A DNA stretch of 34,612 bases from an uncultured Selenomonas sp. GTDB lineage: Bacteria > Bacillota > Negativicutes > Selenomonadales > Selenomonadaceae. The stretch lies in contig CACXCN010000063.1 of NCBI GenBank assembly GCA_902766095.1, positions 1 through 34,612 on the forward strand. The letters run 5' to 3'. Below, piece after piece: positions 7,981 to 16,296 of this stretch. The notes under the pieces were generated by a model. It did not search any database. It saw only the letters and a program-made list of their open reading frames with translations, and was not told the origin of the DNA. How positions within the stretch are numbered: the first letter of the stretch is position 1; each line of letters starts with the position of its first letter. The position numbers were made by a program, and so were the translations under genes.

Positions 7981-9255
7981 TCAGAAGAAGAACTCGACCG
8001 TACCGAAGAGGTTGTAGATATCATGGTCCGTATCGAGCGTCTTGCCGTTCGCATAGCGCAGCGTCGCTACCGTATTCGCGAACGGTACGTACTCAGCGCC
8101 GACCTCCCAGGCCTTCTGGTTGGCGGATACCGCATCATACGTCGAAGCGATGAGCGCATTCTCGCCGAGATGACGATAAGCTACCCAGGCACCCCAGGTG
8201 TTCTTGTTCTCCTGATCCGCGCCCTTGTACTTGACCTCGGCATTGCCGATCTTCTCGAAGAAGTCAGCTTCGCTGTTCTCGCCATAGTAGCCGTTGAAGC
8301 CCCAGTTCTGGTCGAACTGATAGCTGCCCTTCAGGAACCAGATATTAGCATCGTCGGTCTTACCATGATTGTCCTGATACTCGAAATCTTTGCCATTCAG
8401 ATGATGGAAATGCACACCGGCAGTGAGCTTCGATTTCTCATAGTCGAGGGCTGCATACTGATAGTTGGCTGCATCCTTGCCCAGATTTCCCTCATGGAAG
8501 TCGCCAGCATCATCACTGCTGATGCGGCCGGCACCAACCGTGAAGCCCAGACCATCTTTATGATAGCCGAGCTCGCCGCCCGAGAACTGCGTATCAGCAA
8601 TCGACTCATCATCGATTGGAGCGAACTTACCGACCTTTACACCGAAGTTGTCGTAGTTGCCCTGCGCCCAGATGCGCTTGAGAGCCAGCTTATCCTCATT
8701 CGTTGAGTTTCCATCCTCATCCTTCGCCGATGCGTCCGTATTCATCTCCGTATAGGCATCGATACGGGCATTCACATGCCAGTGGTCATTGACCTCGGCA
8801 CTCGGCTCGAGACGGAACATGACCTGATCCTGATTATCACGCTCATGAGCATCCTTGTCGCGGGCAGATGTGTATTTATACTGCATCTCGCCGTTCCATT
8901 TCACCTTGTCGGCATTGCGCTCGAGGTTTGCCACGCGGACGCCGAGGTTGTTGAGCTCATCGGAGAACTCAGCAGCCAGCTTGTCGAGCATGGCCTTGTC
9001 CGTGCCGCCGACATTCGTCTTGGCCATAGCCTTCGCGATCATCGTCGCCATCTCGTAGCGCGTGATGTTCTTGTCGCCCTGGAACGTCGTGTCGCCGTAG
9101 CCCTCGATGACACCATCAGCAGCCAGCTGGCTCACATAGTCATACGCCCAGTGGCCCTGTGGCACATCACTGAACGGATTCGCCGCTGCAAACGTCGTGC
9201 TGGCAGCGCCGACCACCATAGCCGTAGTCAGAGCCATTACGATAGATTTCTTCAT
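7981..9255 (-). CDS. SLH-domain outer-membrane porin
   Basis: This is a 424-residue outer-membrane channel of the Negativicutes type. A signal peptide (1-24, MKKSIVMALTTAMVVGAASTTFA without the last Ala) precedes one S-layer homology domain (about 27-80: NPFSDVPQGHWAYDYVSQLAADGVIEGY..., ITRYEMATMIAKAM). A short helical linker (85-110) and a C-terminal beta-barrel of alternating polar/aromatic strands follow, ending in EFFF as expected for an outer-membrane protein. The SLH domain is known in this class to bind polyamine-modified peptidoglycan and so link outer membrane to cell wall. GGAGGT precedes the ATG, and a near-consensus promoter drives it alone from 9359-9387. Confidence 0.92.
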   Translation of the reverse strand: MKKSIVMALTTAMVVGAASTTFAAANPFSDVPQGHWAYDYVSQLAADGVIEGYGDTTFQGDKNITRYEMATMIAKAMAKTNVGGTDKAMLDKLAAEFSDELNNLGVRVANLERNADKVKWNGEMQYKYTSARDKDAHERDNQDQVMFRLEPSAEVNDHWHVNARIDAYTEMNTDASAKDEDGNSTNEDKLALKRIWAQGNYDNFGVKVGKFAPIDDESIADTQFSGGELGYHKDGLGFTVGAGRISSDDAGDFHEGNLGKDAANYQYAALDYEKSKLTAGVHFHHLNGKDFEYQDNHGKTDDANIWFLKGSYQFDQNWGFNGYYGENSEADFFEKIGNAEVKYKGADQENKNTWGAWVAYRHLGENALIASTYDAVSANQKAWEVGAEYVPFANTVATLRYANGKTLDTDHDIYNLFGTVEFFF

Positions 9256-9358
9256 GGGATCATACCTCCTGACACTAGAACGAACAAATATTCATCCAGC
9301 TGCGAGGCCGCTATAGTGTCCATGTTCCCTATACCATCCCGCCACCGGACTTGTTTAA

Positions 9359-9387
9359 ATTCTAGCATAACTGAAAATGATTGTCAA
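9359..9387 (-). promoter_or_regulatory. Porin promoter
   Basis: On the minus strand TTGACA (9387-9382) and TAGAAT (9364-9359) are separated by 17 bases. The predicted leader is about 95 nucleotides, a long untranslated region often seen on abundant porin mRNAs. Confidence 0.85.
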
Positions 9388-9407
9388 ATAATAGGTATGC
9401 TCCATGA

Positions 9408-9929
9408 TCAAAACCGTGGCAGGCGCTGCACGACCGGCAACACCAGCAGCGCTACGACCGTATTGAATATGCCCTCCAGGAACAGACCCGGCGCTGAGGC
9501 CAGACCGGCCGCCAGACTATCGTACAGTCCGGCACCGAACAGCGTATACGCCACGGCCATCCATACGGACGAGGCCAGGAAGCCCAGCAGGCAGCGACCA
9601 CGCCCGGCGATGCGGCCATCCTCATCCACCGCGATGCGCCAGACGATCCAGGCCATGACCAGCTTTATGAAGAACGTCGGCACCGCCCATATCGGGAAGC
9701 CACCGAGCACGTCCGACAGCACCGAGCCCAGGCAGGCCGCCGTGAACGCCTCGCGCCGCCGCACGACGAGCACGCTGAGGAATATCACTGCATCGCCAAG
9801 ATGCGCGTACCCCAGCGGTATCGGTATGCGTGGCACGAATGTCGCCACGAACACCAGCGCCGTGAGCACTGCCGCTACACATATATCACGCGCGGTCAGC
9901 CGGGAGGATTCTGCGGTATAAGTCGTCAT
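9408..9929 (-). CDS. ECF transporter S component
   Basis: This is a 173-residue membrane protein with about six helices, resembling substrate-capture (S) components of energy-coupling factor vitamin transporters. The IPIPLGYAHLGDAVIFL segment and LGSVLSDVLGGFPIWAVPTFFIKLVMA are typical of the riboflavin-type/general S-component family. The A and T subunits (EcfA, EcfA', EcfT) are not in the window, as usual for group II systems that share one module. AAGGAAG precedes the ATG. The gene has its own promoter and an operator-like palindrome, so repression by a small-ligand regulator is likely. The vitamin is not identifiable from sequence alone. Confidence 0.8.
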   Translation of the reverse strand: MTTYTAESSRLTARDICVAAVLTALVFVATFVPRIPIPLGYAHLGDAVIFLSVLVVRRREAFTAACLGSVLSDVLGGFPIWAVPTFFIKLVMAWIVWRIAVDEDGRIAGRGRCLLGFLASSVWMAVAYTLFGAGLYDSLAAGLASAPGLFLEGIFNTVVALLVLPVVQRLPRF

Positions 9930-9944
9930 GATATCAACTTCCTT

Positions 9945-9953
9945 CGATACAAT
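9945..9953. promoter_or_regulatory. Operator half-site just downstream of the transcription start
   Basis: CGATACAAT repeats one half of the palindrome at 10024-10039. It lies 10-20 bases after the predicted start of the S-component transcript, between promoter and ribosome site. Confidence 0.45.
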
Positions 9954-9971
9954 TGAGAAAACTTTTCTCTC

Positions 9972-10000
9972 ATATTACCGCAAGCTGACCGGCTTGTAAA
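9972..10000 (-). promoter_or_regulatory. Promoter of the ECF S-component gene
   Basis: On the minus strand TTTACA (10000-9995) and TAATAT (9977-9972) are separated by 17 bases. Transcription would begin near 9965, within an inverted repeat GAGAAAA/TTTTCTC (9955-9969). Confidence 0.7.
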
Positions 10001-10023
10001 TATTTCCTATATGTTTTGTCTTA

Positions 10024-10039
10024 ATTGTATCGATACAAT
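10024..10039. promoter_or_regulatory. Perfect 16-bp operator-like palindrome
   Basis: ATTGTATCGATACAAT is fully self-complementary. It lies about 24 bases upstream of the -35 box of the S-component promoter and 17 bases beyond the stop of the diguanylate cyclase gene. Lack of a T-run and of a G/C-rich stem argue against a terminator; a dimeric repressor or activator site is the best reading. Confidence 0.65.
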
Positions 10040-10056
10040 ATCCATCAGAGAGCCAT

Positions 10057-11328
10057 TCATTTTTCTTTGCTCATGATCTGGCTGCCATCATATACCTGGC
10101 AGCTGCCGCGACGGGCTTTTTTCGCCGCATAGAGCGTATCGTCACAGTGCTGCATGATGATTTCGAACGACGTCATCGCGAGGTCGCCTGTCGCGATGCC
10201 TGCGCTGGCACTCACATGCCGGGTCTCCTCTGACATCTGGTAGTACCGCAGCAGCTCAGCCTGAAAATCCTCCACACGCTGCCGGATGAGCGACTCATCC
10301 GGCTGTTCGTTGCCGGTCGAGATGACGATCATGAACTCATCCCCACCGAGCCGCACTGTCAGTGCATCGGGGAACGCCTGCTTCAGCAGGGCTCCCGCAA
10401 CCATCAGCGCGGCATCGCCCGACTGATGACCGTACTCGTCATTGGTCCGCTTGAAATAATCGAGATCGAGCATCACCAGTGCCAGCCAGCCCGCATGCAG
10501 GTCACGGTAGAACTCGTTGAGCCGGTGCCGGTTTGCCAGACCGGTCAGCTGATCCGTGTTGGCCATATTGACGATGGTCTTTTCGTACTCGTACATCTTC
10601 GTCACATCGCGCGCGATGCCGACAGTGCCGATGATCTCGTCACCATCGAATATCGGCGTCTTGTACGTCTTCAGTTTCCGCAGGCCGTCAGCCGCCATCA
10701 CCTCTTCATCATAGAGGCAGGTCTTGCGGGCCTTTATGACATCCGCCTCGGTATCGACACAGATGTAGTCCGAGTTCTCATATTCCTCGCGCGATATGCC
10801 CCAGATGTAGTAGTGGTCGCGTCCCTCGACATCTTCCTTCGTCTTGTTGACCGATTGGCAGAATGCATCGTTGACCTTCAGGTGCAGCCCCTCGATATCC
10901 TTGAACCAGACCATGTCTGGCAGCGTATTGATTGTCCGTTCGAGATAATTCGAGGTCAGCCAGGCATCTTTGCGCGCTTTCTGTCGCTGCTGCAGCCGGG
11001 CAAAGTGGAACCGCGCGAGCTCCGGCGTAAGCTCTGCCTCCCAGAGCTCGTCGATACGATCAAGCGCCTCTGCCGGAAACGCCTGCGGATGTGCCGCACA
11101 GACGATGACCGTCCCCTGCGTCCCGACAGCCGCCCGTAGCGCCGCGATCTCCACAGGATCATCCGTCACTGCTATGACCACACCATACTCCGACGCCACG
11201 ATCTCCCCGATATCCATGACCACATGGAATGCATGGGTGAACCGTGCCAGCGGTGCCATCGCCCGCCATATATCCAGGATGTCTCCCCCTACGCCCCTGG
11301 TCCATATATCCATCAAGACATGATACAT
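10057..11328 (-). CDS. PAS-GGDEF diguanylate cyclase
   Basis: This is a 423-residue signalling protein that should make cyclic di-GMP from two GTP. The N-terminal 115 residues resemble a degenerate receiver-like alpha/beta domain. A PAS domain follows (about 125-245: LERTINTLPDMVWFKDIEGLHLKVNDAFC ... GIARDVTKMYEYEK), then a complete GGDEF domain (about 255-415). The active site is intact: LDLDYFKRTND with metal-binding D288, and GGDEF at 328-332. The RxxD inhibitory site that normally lies five residues before GGDEF is absent (FPDA there), so product feedback inhibition is not expected. No membrane segment is seen. A G-rich ribosome site precedes the ATG. The PAS ligand is unknown. Confidence 0.88.
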   Translation of the reverse strand: MYHVLMDIWTRGVGGDILDIWRAMAPLARFTHAFHVVMDIGEIVASEYGVVIAVTDDPVEIAALRAAVGTQGTVIVCAAHPQAFPAEALDRIDELWEAELTPELARFHFARLQQRQKARKDAWLTSNYLERTINTLPDMVWFKDIEGLHLKVNDAFCQSVNKTKEDVEGRDHYYIWGISREEYENSDYICVDTEADVIKARKTCLYDEEVMAADGLRKLKTYKTPIFDGDEIIGTVGIARDVTKMYEYEKTIVNMANTDQLTGLANRHRLNEFYRDLHAGWLALVMLDLDYFKRTNDEYGHQSGDAALMVAGALLKQAFPDALTVRLGGDEFMIVISTGNEQPDESLIRQRVEDFQAELLRYYQMSEETRHVSASAGIATGDLAMTSFEIIMQHCDDTLYAAKKARRGSCQVYDGSQIMSKEK

Positions 11329-11669
11329 AGTTGTCTCCCCCCCAGAACTATGCGAATCTATATTTTGAATTCTACGTATTTCTTCTCATTCCTTTTATTA
11401 CGTTAAAAATCATGGACTTTATCAATTTTTTTCTGACCCTGCCAGACACGAGGCATCTGTAGGGCCGCAAAATCAACAGACGGGCTCACCAGCCGTCATC
11501 TGCTGCACCTTATATGGCACACCCCCGGCTCCACGCCTCGATGATCTTCCAAGATACCATTCCATTTCATGTTCAAAGTGCATATACAATCATATAATAG
11601 TACAAGCCGTGCGACTTTTCTGCCGCACGGCTTGCTTTCTGTCTGTATTTTTCACCATCAGGCCCTGGC
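11329..11669. other. Intergenic stretch between cyclase and sucrose genes
   Basis: This 341-base stretch is AT-richer than its neighbours and contains no convincing gene. It must hold the promoter of the diguanylate cyclase on the minus strand, but no hexamer pair stands out. The sucrose-operon terminator hairpin is at its right side. A lone TATAAT (11593-11598, plus strand) has no matching -35. Confidence 0.5.
11603..11634 (-). terminator. Terminator hairpin of the sucrose operon
   Basis: CAAGCCGTGCG (11603-11613) pairs with CGCACGGCTTG (11624-11634) around a ten-base loop, about 35 bases after the end of the hydrolase gene. The minus-strand tail is only TACTATTATAT, so termination there may be partial. 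The plus-strand tail is also T-rich. Confidence 0.6.
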
Positions 11670-13151
11670 TCAAACATAGCGGAAATCCGCGAGCTCCCAG
11701 GCCTCGCCGGTCACATTCTCCATCGGTGCATCGGAGTACAGACGCAGCTCTGGCACGATGTTCTTCTGCGGGAACACGTAGAGGCTCGCCACCTCGTCGC
11801 CGTGCTGAAAGAATGCCTCCACGGCCGTGCGGTCGACGAATAGCTGCAGCGACAGATGCTCGTCTGCATAGAGGCGGAACTTGCGCACGCCCTTGCCGCC
11901 GAGCTGCAGGTCCGTGCGGTCGATCGTCATGGTCTGCGCCGTGCGGTCATAGATGAATTTCAGCCGCTCCAGGCCATAGGCGAGCTCGAGCGTCAGATGC
12001 TGAGCCTCGCCGAGCGTGATATCCATGATGACCTCCGAGCCCTCATAGAGATCCGCCTCGAGGCTGCACGTATCATCAGCGTCGATGCTGAACGCCGTCT
12101 CCTGCAGGCGCAGCGCCCGCAGTTCGCGCGCCGGCTGAGCGTATATATGACCCTGACGCAGCGTCAGCACGCGCGGCAGCGTCAGGCAGTACATCCAGCC
12201 CTGCTCCGCCGTCGGATAGTCCGCATCGCGGTCCGGCATGCCCATCCAGCCTAACATGATGTGGCGCCCCTCATGCTGGAACACCTGCGGCGCATAGAAA
12301 TCGAAGCCGTGATCGAACTCCTGGAATTTGCCATGCGCGAGCATGTCCATGCTGTCGAGCGACATCTTGCCGGCGATATAGCCGGACTCGTAGAGATTCT
12401 GCCGGTCGTACTCGCGTGCCGGGAGGCCCTGCGGACAGAACGCCAGCACATCGTAGTCGCCGAAATGCATGATGCCCGGACACTCCCACATATAGCCGAA
12501 ATCTCCGAGACGCGTCGCGAGCTCGCCCATATTCTGCCAGCTGCCATCGTCCGCCTCGCGGTATATGAGCACGGTCCCGCGCTCGCCCGGAGTGCCATCG
12601 CTGAGCTGCTCCGCCTGCGCGCCGAGCACCATATAGCGGCGGCCATGCCGCCGGAACAGATACGGGTCGCGGAAATGGCCCGTTATCCCTGCGGGGCTGT
12701 TCGGGATGACGATCTCCTGCTTCTGGATCGTGCCATCGCTGCGCAGCACGCCGAACCGCTGGGCCGGCGTCCGCACGCCCTGCTCGTCTTTCGCGTTGCA
12801 GGTGTAGAGGACGCGCAGCTGACCGTTCTCGACCGTGCCACAGCCCGAGTAGCAGCCGTCCTTGTCATGCACATCGCCCGGATGCATGGCCAGCTCCGGC
12901 ACACTGTACGTGACGAAATCCCGCGTATGCGTGTGCGCCCAGCATTTGTTCTTATGCTCGCAGCCGAGCGGATTCCATTGATAGAATATATGATACTCGC
13001 CGTTATAATAAACCAGACCATTGGGATCATTGATGAGCCCGAACGGCATCTCGAGATGGAAGCGATTATGCCAGCGATGCGTGAATGGCAGTCCCTCGCG
13101 CACCCGTGCATTGATGCCCGCCCGATCGAATTCCCTGCCAATCTCCTGCAT
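11670..13151 (-). CDS. scrB: Sucrose-6-phosphate hydrolase (GH32)
   Basis: This 493-residue glycoside hydrolase of family 32 is expected to split sucrose-6-phosphate into glucose-6-phosphate and fructose in the cytoplasm. The five-bladed propeller carries the catalytic triad motifs: INDPNG (nucleophile D42), FRDP (D162) and MWECPG (acid/base E223). A C-terminal beta-sandwich spans about residues 340-493. AAGGAGGG upstream of 13151 sets the start; an in-frame extension to 13214 runs into a repeat element and is rejected. It follows the PTS permease gene, with a MITE-like repeat in the 229-base gap. Fructan or inulin-derived phosphorylated substrates cannot be excluded. Confidence 0.92.
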   Translation of the reverse strand: MQEIGREFDRAGINARVREGLPFTHRWHNRFHLEMPFGLINDPNGLVYYNGEYHIFYQWNPLGCEHKNKCWAHTHTRDFVTYSVPELAMHPGDVHDKDGCYSGCGTVENGQLRVLYTCNAKDEQGVRTPAQRFGVLRSDGTIQKQEIVIPNSPAGITGHFRDPYLFRRHGRRYMVLGAQAEQLSDGTPGERGTVLIYREADDGSWQNMGELATRLGDFGYMWECPGIMHFGDYDVLAFCPQGLPAREYDRQNLYESGYIAGKMSLDSMDMLAHGKFQEFDHGFDFYAPQVFQHEGRHIMLGWMGMPDRDADYPTAEQGWMYCLTLPRVLTLRQGHIYAQPARELRALRLQETAFSIDADDTCSLEADLYEGSEVIMDITLGEAQHLTLELAYGLERLKFIYDRTAQTMTIDRTDLQLGGKGVRKFRLYADEHLSLQLFVDRTAVEAFFQHGDEVASLYVFPQKNIVPELRLYSDAPMENVTGEAWELADFRYV

Positions 13152-13172
13152 GATATCCCTCCTTCGTATTAC

Positions 13173-13374
13173 AAGCTGCCCCCTTTGGGGGAAGTGCCGA
13201 GCATAGCGAGGCAATAGGGGTGGCGAAATACTAACTTACGTTACGGCAACACTTTGACTGACCGGCTACTTAGGCTTTTCGACTGGTGGGCCGTTTATGC
13301 TTTAGCACTCCAGTTCATTTACTGACTCGCCACCTCATCCGCCCTACGGGGCACCTTCCCCATAGGGGAAGGCT
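13173..13374. repeat. MITE-like element with terminal inverted repeats
   Basis: The two ends are related inverted copies. The left arm (about 13173-13230) contains hairpin CCCCC-TTT-GGGGG (13179-13191) and ends in GGGGTGGCGA. The right arm (about 13321-13374), read on the other strand, starts with the hairpin CCTTCCCC-ATA-GGGGAAGG (13354-13372) and ends in GAGGTGGCGAGTCAGT. The interior of about 90 bases has no coding potential. The left arm also matches 34531-34590 in this window. It sits between the PTS gene and scrB in the same operon, so it is transcribed and could reshape the mRNA. Confidence 0.7.
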
Positions 13375-13380
13375 CCGCTC

Positions 13381-15261
13381 TCAGTCTTCCTCCGGTTTGA
13401 ACAGCGTATAGGTCAGCGCGAAAGCGATGATGAAGCCGATGGCGTTGACCAGGATGTAGGCTGGCAGCTGGTTCAGATAGAGCAGCGTGCCCGGCAGGAC
13501 CGTGATGCCCATGCCTGTGCCCGCGAGGCCGAGGAAGCTCGCCGTGCCGCCAGCGAAGGCACCGCCGACGAGGCCATAGATGAACGGCTTCATGAAGCGC
13601 AGGTTGATACCGAAGATCGCCGGCTCCGTGATGCCGAGGAACGCCGGTACTGCCGACGAGATGTAGAGTGCGCGTTTCTTCCTGTTTTTCGTCTTTGCCG
13701 CGACAGCGACCGCTGCACCGCCCTGCGCGATGATCGCGCCCGTGATGATCGCGTTGAACGGATCGACGCCCGTCGAAGCCAGCAGCTGGACCTCGAGCGC
13801 ATTGAACACATGATGCACGCCGAATACGACGATGACCTGCTGCAGACCGCCAACGACGAAACCGCCGATACCGAACGGCAGCGTCAGGAACGCCTGCACA
13901 GCGCCAAATATGCCAAGCTCGATCGTATGCATGATCGGGCCGACCACGAGCAGGCCGAGCAGCATCGAGATGAACAGCGTCAGGAACGGCGTCACGATGA
14001 GGTCGATGACATCAGGCACGAACGTCTTCAGCCATGCCTGCAGCTTGGCCGCGAATATACCGAGGATGAGTGCCGGCAGCACCGATCCCTGATAGCCGAC
14101 GACCGGCACCGTGAATCCCAAGATATCCATATCGATCGGCTGTGCCGTGCCACCCGCGATCGCATAGGCATTCGGCAGCTGCGGGGCCACGAGCATGAGG
14201 CCGAGCACGATACCGATGACCGGCGTCCCGCCGAAGCGCTTCATCGTCGACCAGCAGACGAGCGCCGGCAGGAAAGCGAATGCCGTATCCGTCAGTATCT
14301 GGCTCATCGTCAGCAGGTTCGGGCTGAACTCCACGCCTAGGCTCTGCGCCGCACCGCGCAGGCCCATGAAGAGTCCGGTCGCCACCAGCACGGGGATGAT
14401 CGGCACGAAGACATCGCCGAGCGTGCGGGAAATCTTCTGCACGAGCGTCATCTGCGCATAAGCCTCAGCCTTGTTGTTGCTGGCCCCTGCGAGATTCGTG
14501 CCCGCGACGAATTCATCATAGACCTTGTCGACGAATCCGGTGCCCAGGATGATCTGGTACTGAGCCGCCGCATAGAACTGGCCCTTGACGCCATCGATAT
14601 TCTCGATCGCTTTCTCATCAACCTTCGACTTGTCGTTCAGTATCAGGCGCAGGCGCGTCGCACAGTGCTCCGCACTGCGGACATTGTCCATGCCGCCGAC
14701 GAAACGCTCGATGAGCTGGGCGACCTGCTTCTCGAGCGGCAGATCAGACAGTGCCGCCTGAGCCTCCGCCACAAGAGCGACCTTGTCCTCGGCAGCCGAT
14801 CCGGACTCCTCGGCAGCTGCCGCATTATCCGAGCTGACCTCCTGCCCCGCGAGCGCGACCGTGATCCGGCCATAGTCCGCCGCATTCGTCACGACGACCG
14901 GCGTCGTCGTATCGTAGCCGGCCGCCTTTATGGCTGCCGGATCGAACTCCAGCAGCAGCTGGCCTTTCCTGACCTTGTCGCCCTGTGCCACATGCCCCGT
15001 GAAATGCTCGCCATTCAGCTTCACCGTATCGAAGCCGACATGCACGAGCAGATCGATGCCGTCATCGCTGTGCAGGCCGATGGCATGCAGCGTCGGGAAC
15101 AGCACCGATACCTCGCCGTCAAACGGCGCATAGAGCTTCCCCTCAGGCTCGCGCACCGCAGCGCCGCGGCCCATGGCCCCACCGGCGAAAGCCGGATCAC
15201 TGACCTCGCTGAGCAGGATCAGCTGCCCCGCCAGCGGACTATCCAGACGAATGTCCTTCAT
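13381..15261 (-). CDS. PTS sucrose-type permease with IIA-IIB-IIC domain order
   Basis: This 626-residue phosphotransferase permease imports and phosphorylates a sugar, very probably sucrose given the adjacent scrB-type hydrolase. Domain order is unusual. A glucose-family EIIA comes first (about 1-140, phospho-His H74 in LLVHVGFDTV, partner H59), then an Ala/Glu-rich linker (145-170), EIIB (about 175-250, phospho-Cys C200 in EHCATRLRL), and EIIC (about 270-626, with GITEPAIFGINLRF and some ten helices). Classical SacP/ScrA proteins are IIBC and BglF-type ones IIBCA. Start 15261 has GGGGAAAG upstream and begins at the EIIA fold; an in-frame start at 15378 adds a Gly/Ser-rich stretch without a ribosome site. 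Trehalose or a beta-glucoside are possible alternative substrates. Confidence 0.9.
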   Translation of the reverse strand: MKDIRLDSPLAGQLILLSEVSDPAFAGGAMGRGAAVREPEGKLYAPFDGEVSVLFPTLHAIGLHSDDGIDLLVHVGFDTVKLNGEHFTGHVAQGDKVRKGQLLLEFDPAAIKAAGYDTTTPVVVTNAADYGRITVALAGQEVSSDNAAAAEESGSAAEDKVALVAEAQAALSDLPLEKQVAQLIERFVGGMDNVRSAEHCATRLRLILNDKSKVDEKAIENIDGVKGQFYAAAQYQIILGTGFVDKVYDEFVAGTNLAGASNNKAEAYAQMTLVQKISRTLGDVFVPIIPVLVATGLFMGLRGAAQSLGVEFSPNLLTMSQILTDTAFAFLPALVCWSTMKRFGGTPVIGIVLGLMLVAPQLPNAYAIAGGTAQPIDMDILGFTVPVVGYQGSVLPALILGIFAAKLQAWLKTFVPDVIDLIVTPFLTLFISMLLGLLVVGPIMHTIELGIFGAVQAFLTLPFGIGGFVVGGLQQVIVVFGVHHVFNALEVQLLASTGVDPFNAIITGAIIAQGGAAVAVAAKTKNRKKRALYISSAVPAFLGITEPAIFGINLRFMKPFIYGLVGGAFAGGTASFLGLAGTGMGITVLPGTLLYLNQLPAYILVNAIGFIIAFALTYTLFKPEED

Positions 15262-15621
15262 TTTCTTTCCCCCATTCCATCGGCCGCCGCCCCCGCAGCT
15301 GCCGACGCCAGAACCGAAAACACTTCTTTTAGATTTAGCTAGTGGATAGGTTATGATTACATATGATGGACTCCTCATGTAGTAGTTTCGCGCTCTCGCG
15401 CGCCTTTACCTGCATGTGAAATCAATTCCATATTCATAATATAAAAGAATTGCGCGCATTTGTCAAGGATTATTCGGCAAAATACGCGCAAAAAATACTG
15501 ATACTGATTTCATATCAACGATAAGCTGGGGACACTGAGAAAGAAAATCCAATACAGAAGGAGCCAAATGGCCTTAGCTAATACTTTAATCAAACTTATT
15601 TATAGTCTGCTGTAGGAGTAA
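15262..15621. other. Leader and upstream region of the sucrose operon
   Basis: The stretch contains the sucrose promoter (15438-15466) and a leader of about 170 nucleotides. The leader includes a GC stem CGCGC-GAGA-GCGCG on the minus strand (15402-15389). No terminator-antiterminator pair or gene is evident. A 15-codon reading frame at 15568-15615 is too short to support. Confidence 0.5.
15438..15466 (-). promoter_or_regulatory. Promoter of the sucrose PTS-hydrolase operon
   Basis: On the minus strand TTGACA (15466-15461) and TATATT (15443-15438) are 17 bases apart. The spacer contains the near-palindrome ATGCGCGCAA, a possible repressor contact. No LacI-type scrR regulator gene lies next to the operon in this window. 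Confidence 0.75.
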
Positions 15622-16143
15622 TCACAGCATAGCTATCTTTTTAAAGGCCTCAGGAGTCATGCCTGCCATTTCCGCTGCCTCGGATATCGTAATCTTTCCG
15701 AGCTGAACCATCTTCTTAAAAGCCGATATCTCGCCACGCTTCTCGCCCTCTTCGCGGCCACGCTTCTCTAGTATATCTGAATAAAGTTCATATGCTTTTC
15801 CGCCCATGATGCCATCTACTCCTTTCTTCACTGACTCGTCATTCCGGAAGATGTGATTATCTACTTCGCGCATCAGGTCCACCAGGTCGATATATACCTT
15901 TGCCTGCTCCGCTGGGGGGAGTTCCTCCTCCAGACGCTCCTGCAATCGACGGAAGTCTACCAGTATCTTTTCTTTTTCAGCAATATCCATGCCGCCGACT
16001 CGATGCAGTGCTTTCTCGTAATGCATCGCATAGAACGGTACTAGGAATAACAGCTTCTTCTGGAAAATATCGTCCTGCGTGTAGTCCTGTGCAAACATCG
16101 TAGCCGTAGTATAGGTGACTTCCTGTCCATCCGGCAGAAATCA
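15622..16143 (-). pseudogene. C-terminal remnant of an Rpn/PD-(D/E)XK nuclease family transposase
   Basis: The open frame (16098-15622, 158 residues) matches the C-terminal half of the Rpn-like 'PD-(D/E)XK nuclease family transposase' proteins. It shows the helix IFQKKLLFLVPFYAMHYEKAL, a charged EKRGREEGEKRGE stretch, and the terminal helix-turn-helix-like EAAEMAGMTPEAFKKIAML. Homologous-looking sequence continues in frame upstream (PDGQEVTYTTAT) to about 16143 before an in-frame TGA. The catalytic N-terminal half, with its PD...ExK motif, is missing. It is therefore a 5'-truncated relic, although the remaining frame is intact. Confidence 0.7.
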
Positions 16144-16296
16144 GCTATGAGTTATGCTAATTTGCTCGAATTTAGAGGTGCCGCTACTAACCGGCCTAAA
16201 AAGATGCCTCAAGCCGTGTAGAATATGGGCGGAATGGGATTTTTATACCCACATGTTTGCCAGAAGAGCCCTATTTTTATGCAGCAGCTGCGTATA

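Noticed and set aside
8023-8706. Long plus-strand frames opposite the porin gene
   Set aside because: Antisense shadow of a clear SLH-porin; composition explains it, and there is no ribosome site or domain.
11570-11634. Small RNA from TATAAT at 11593 ending in the hairpin
   Set aside because: No -35 box at proper spacing, and the transcript would be little more than the hairpin.
13152-13214. N-terminal extension of the GH32 hydrolase
   Set aside because: It reads into the MITE-like repeat, whereas AAGGAGGG marks the start at 13151.
15262-15378. N-terminal extension of the PTS permease
   Set aside because: Gly/Ser-rich translation of the leader without a ribosome site; the EIIA fold begins at the later ATG with a good site.
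15568-15615. A 15-codon plus-strand frame with AAGGAG upstream
   Set aside because: Too short, no promoter seen, and no support beyond one ribosome-site-like match.
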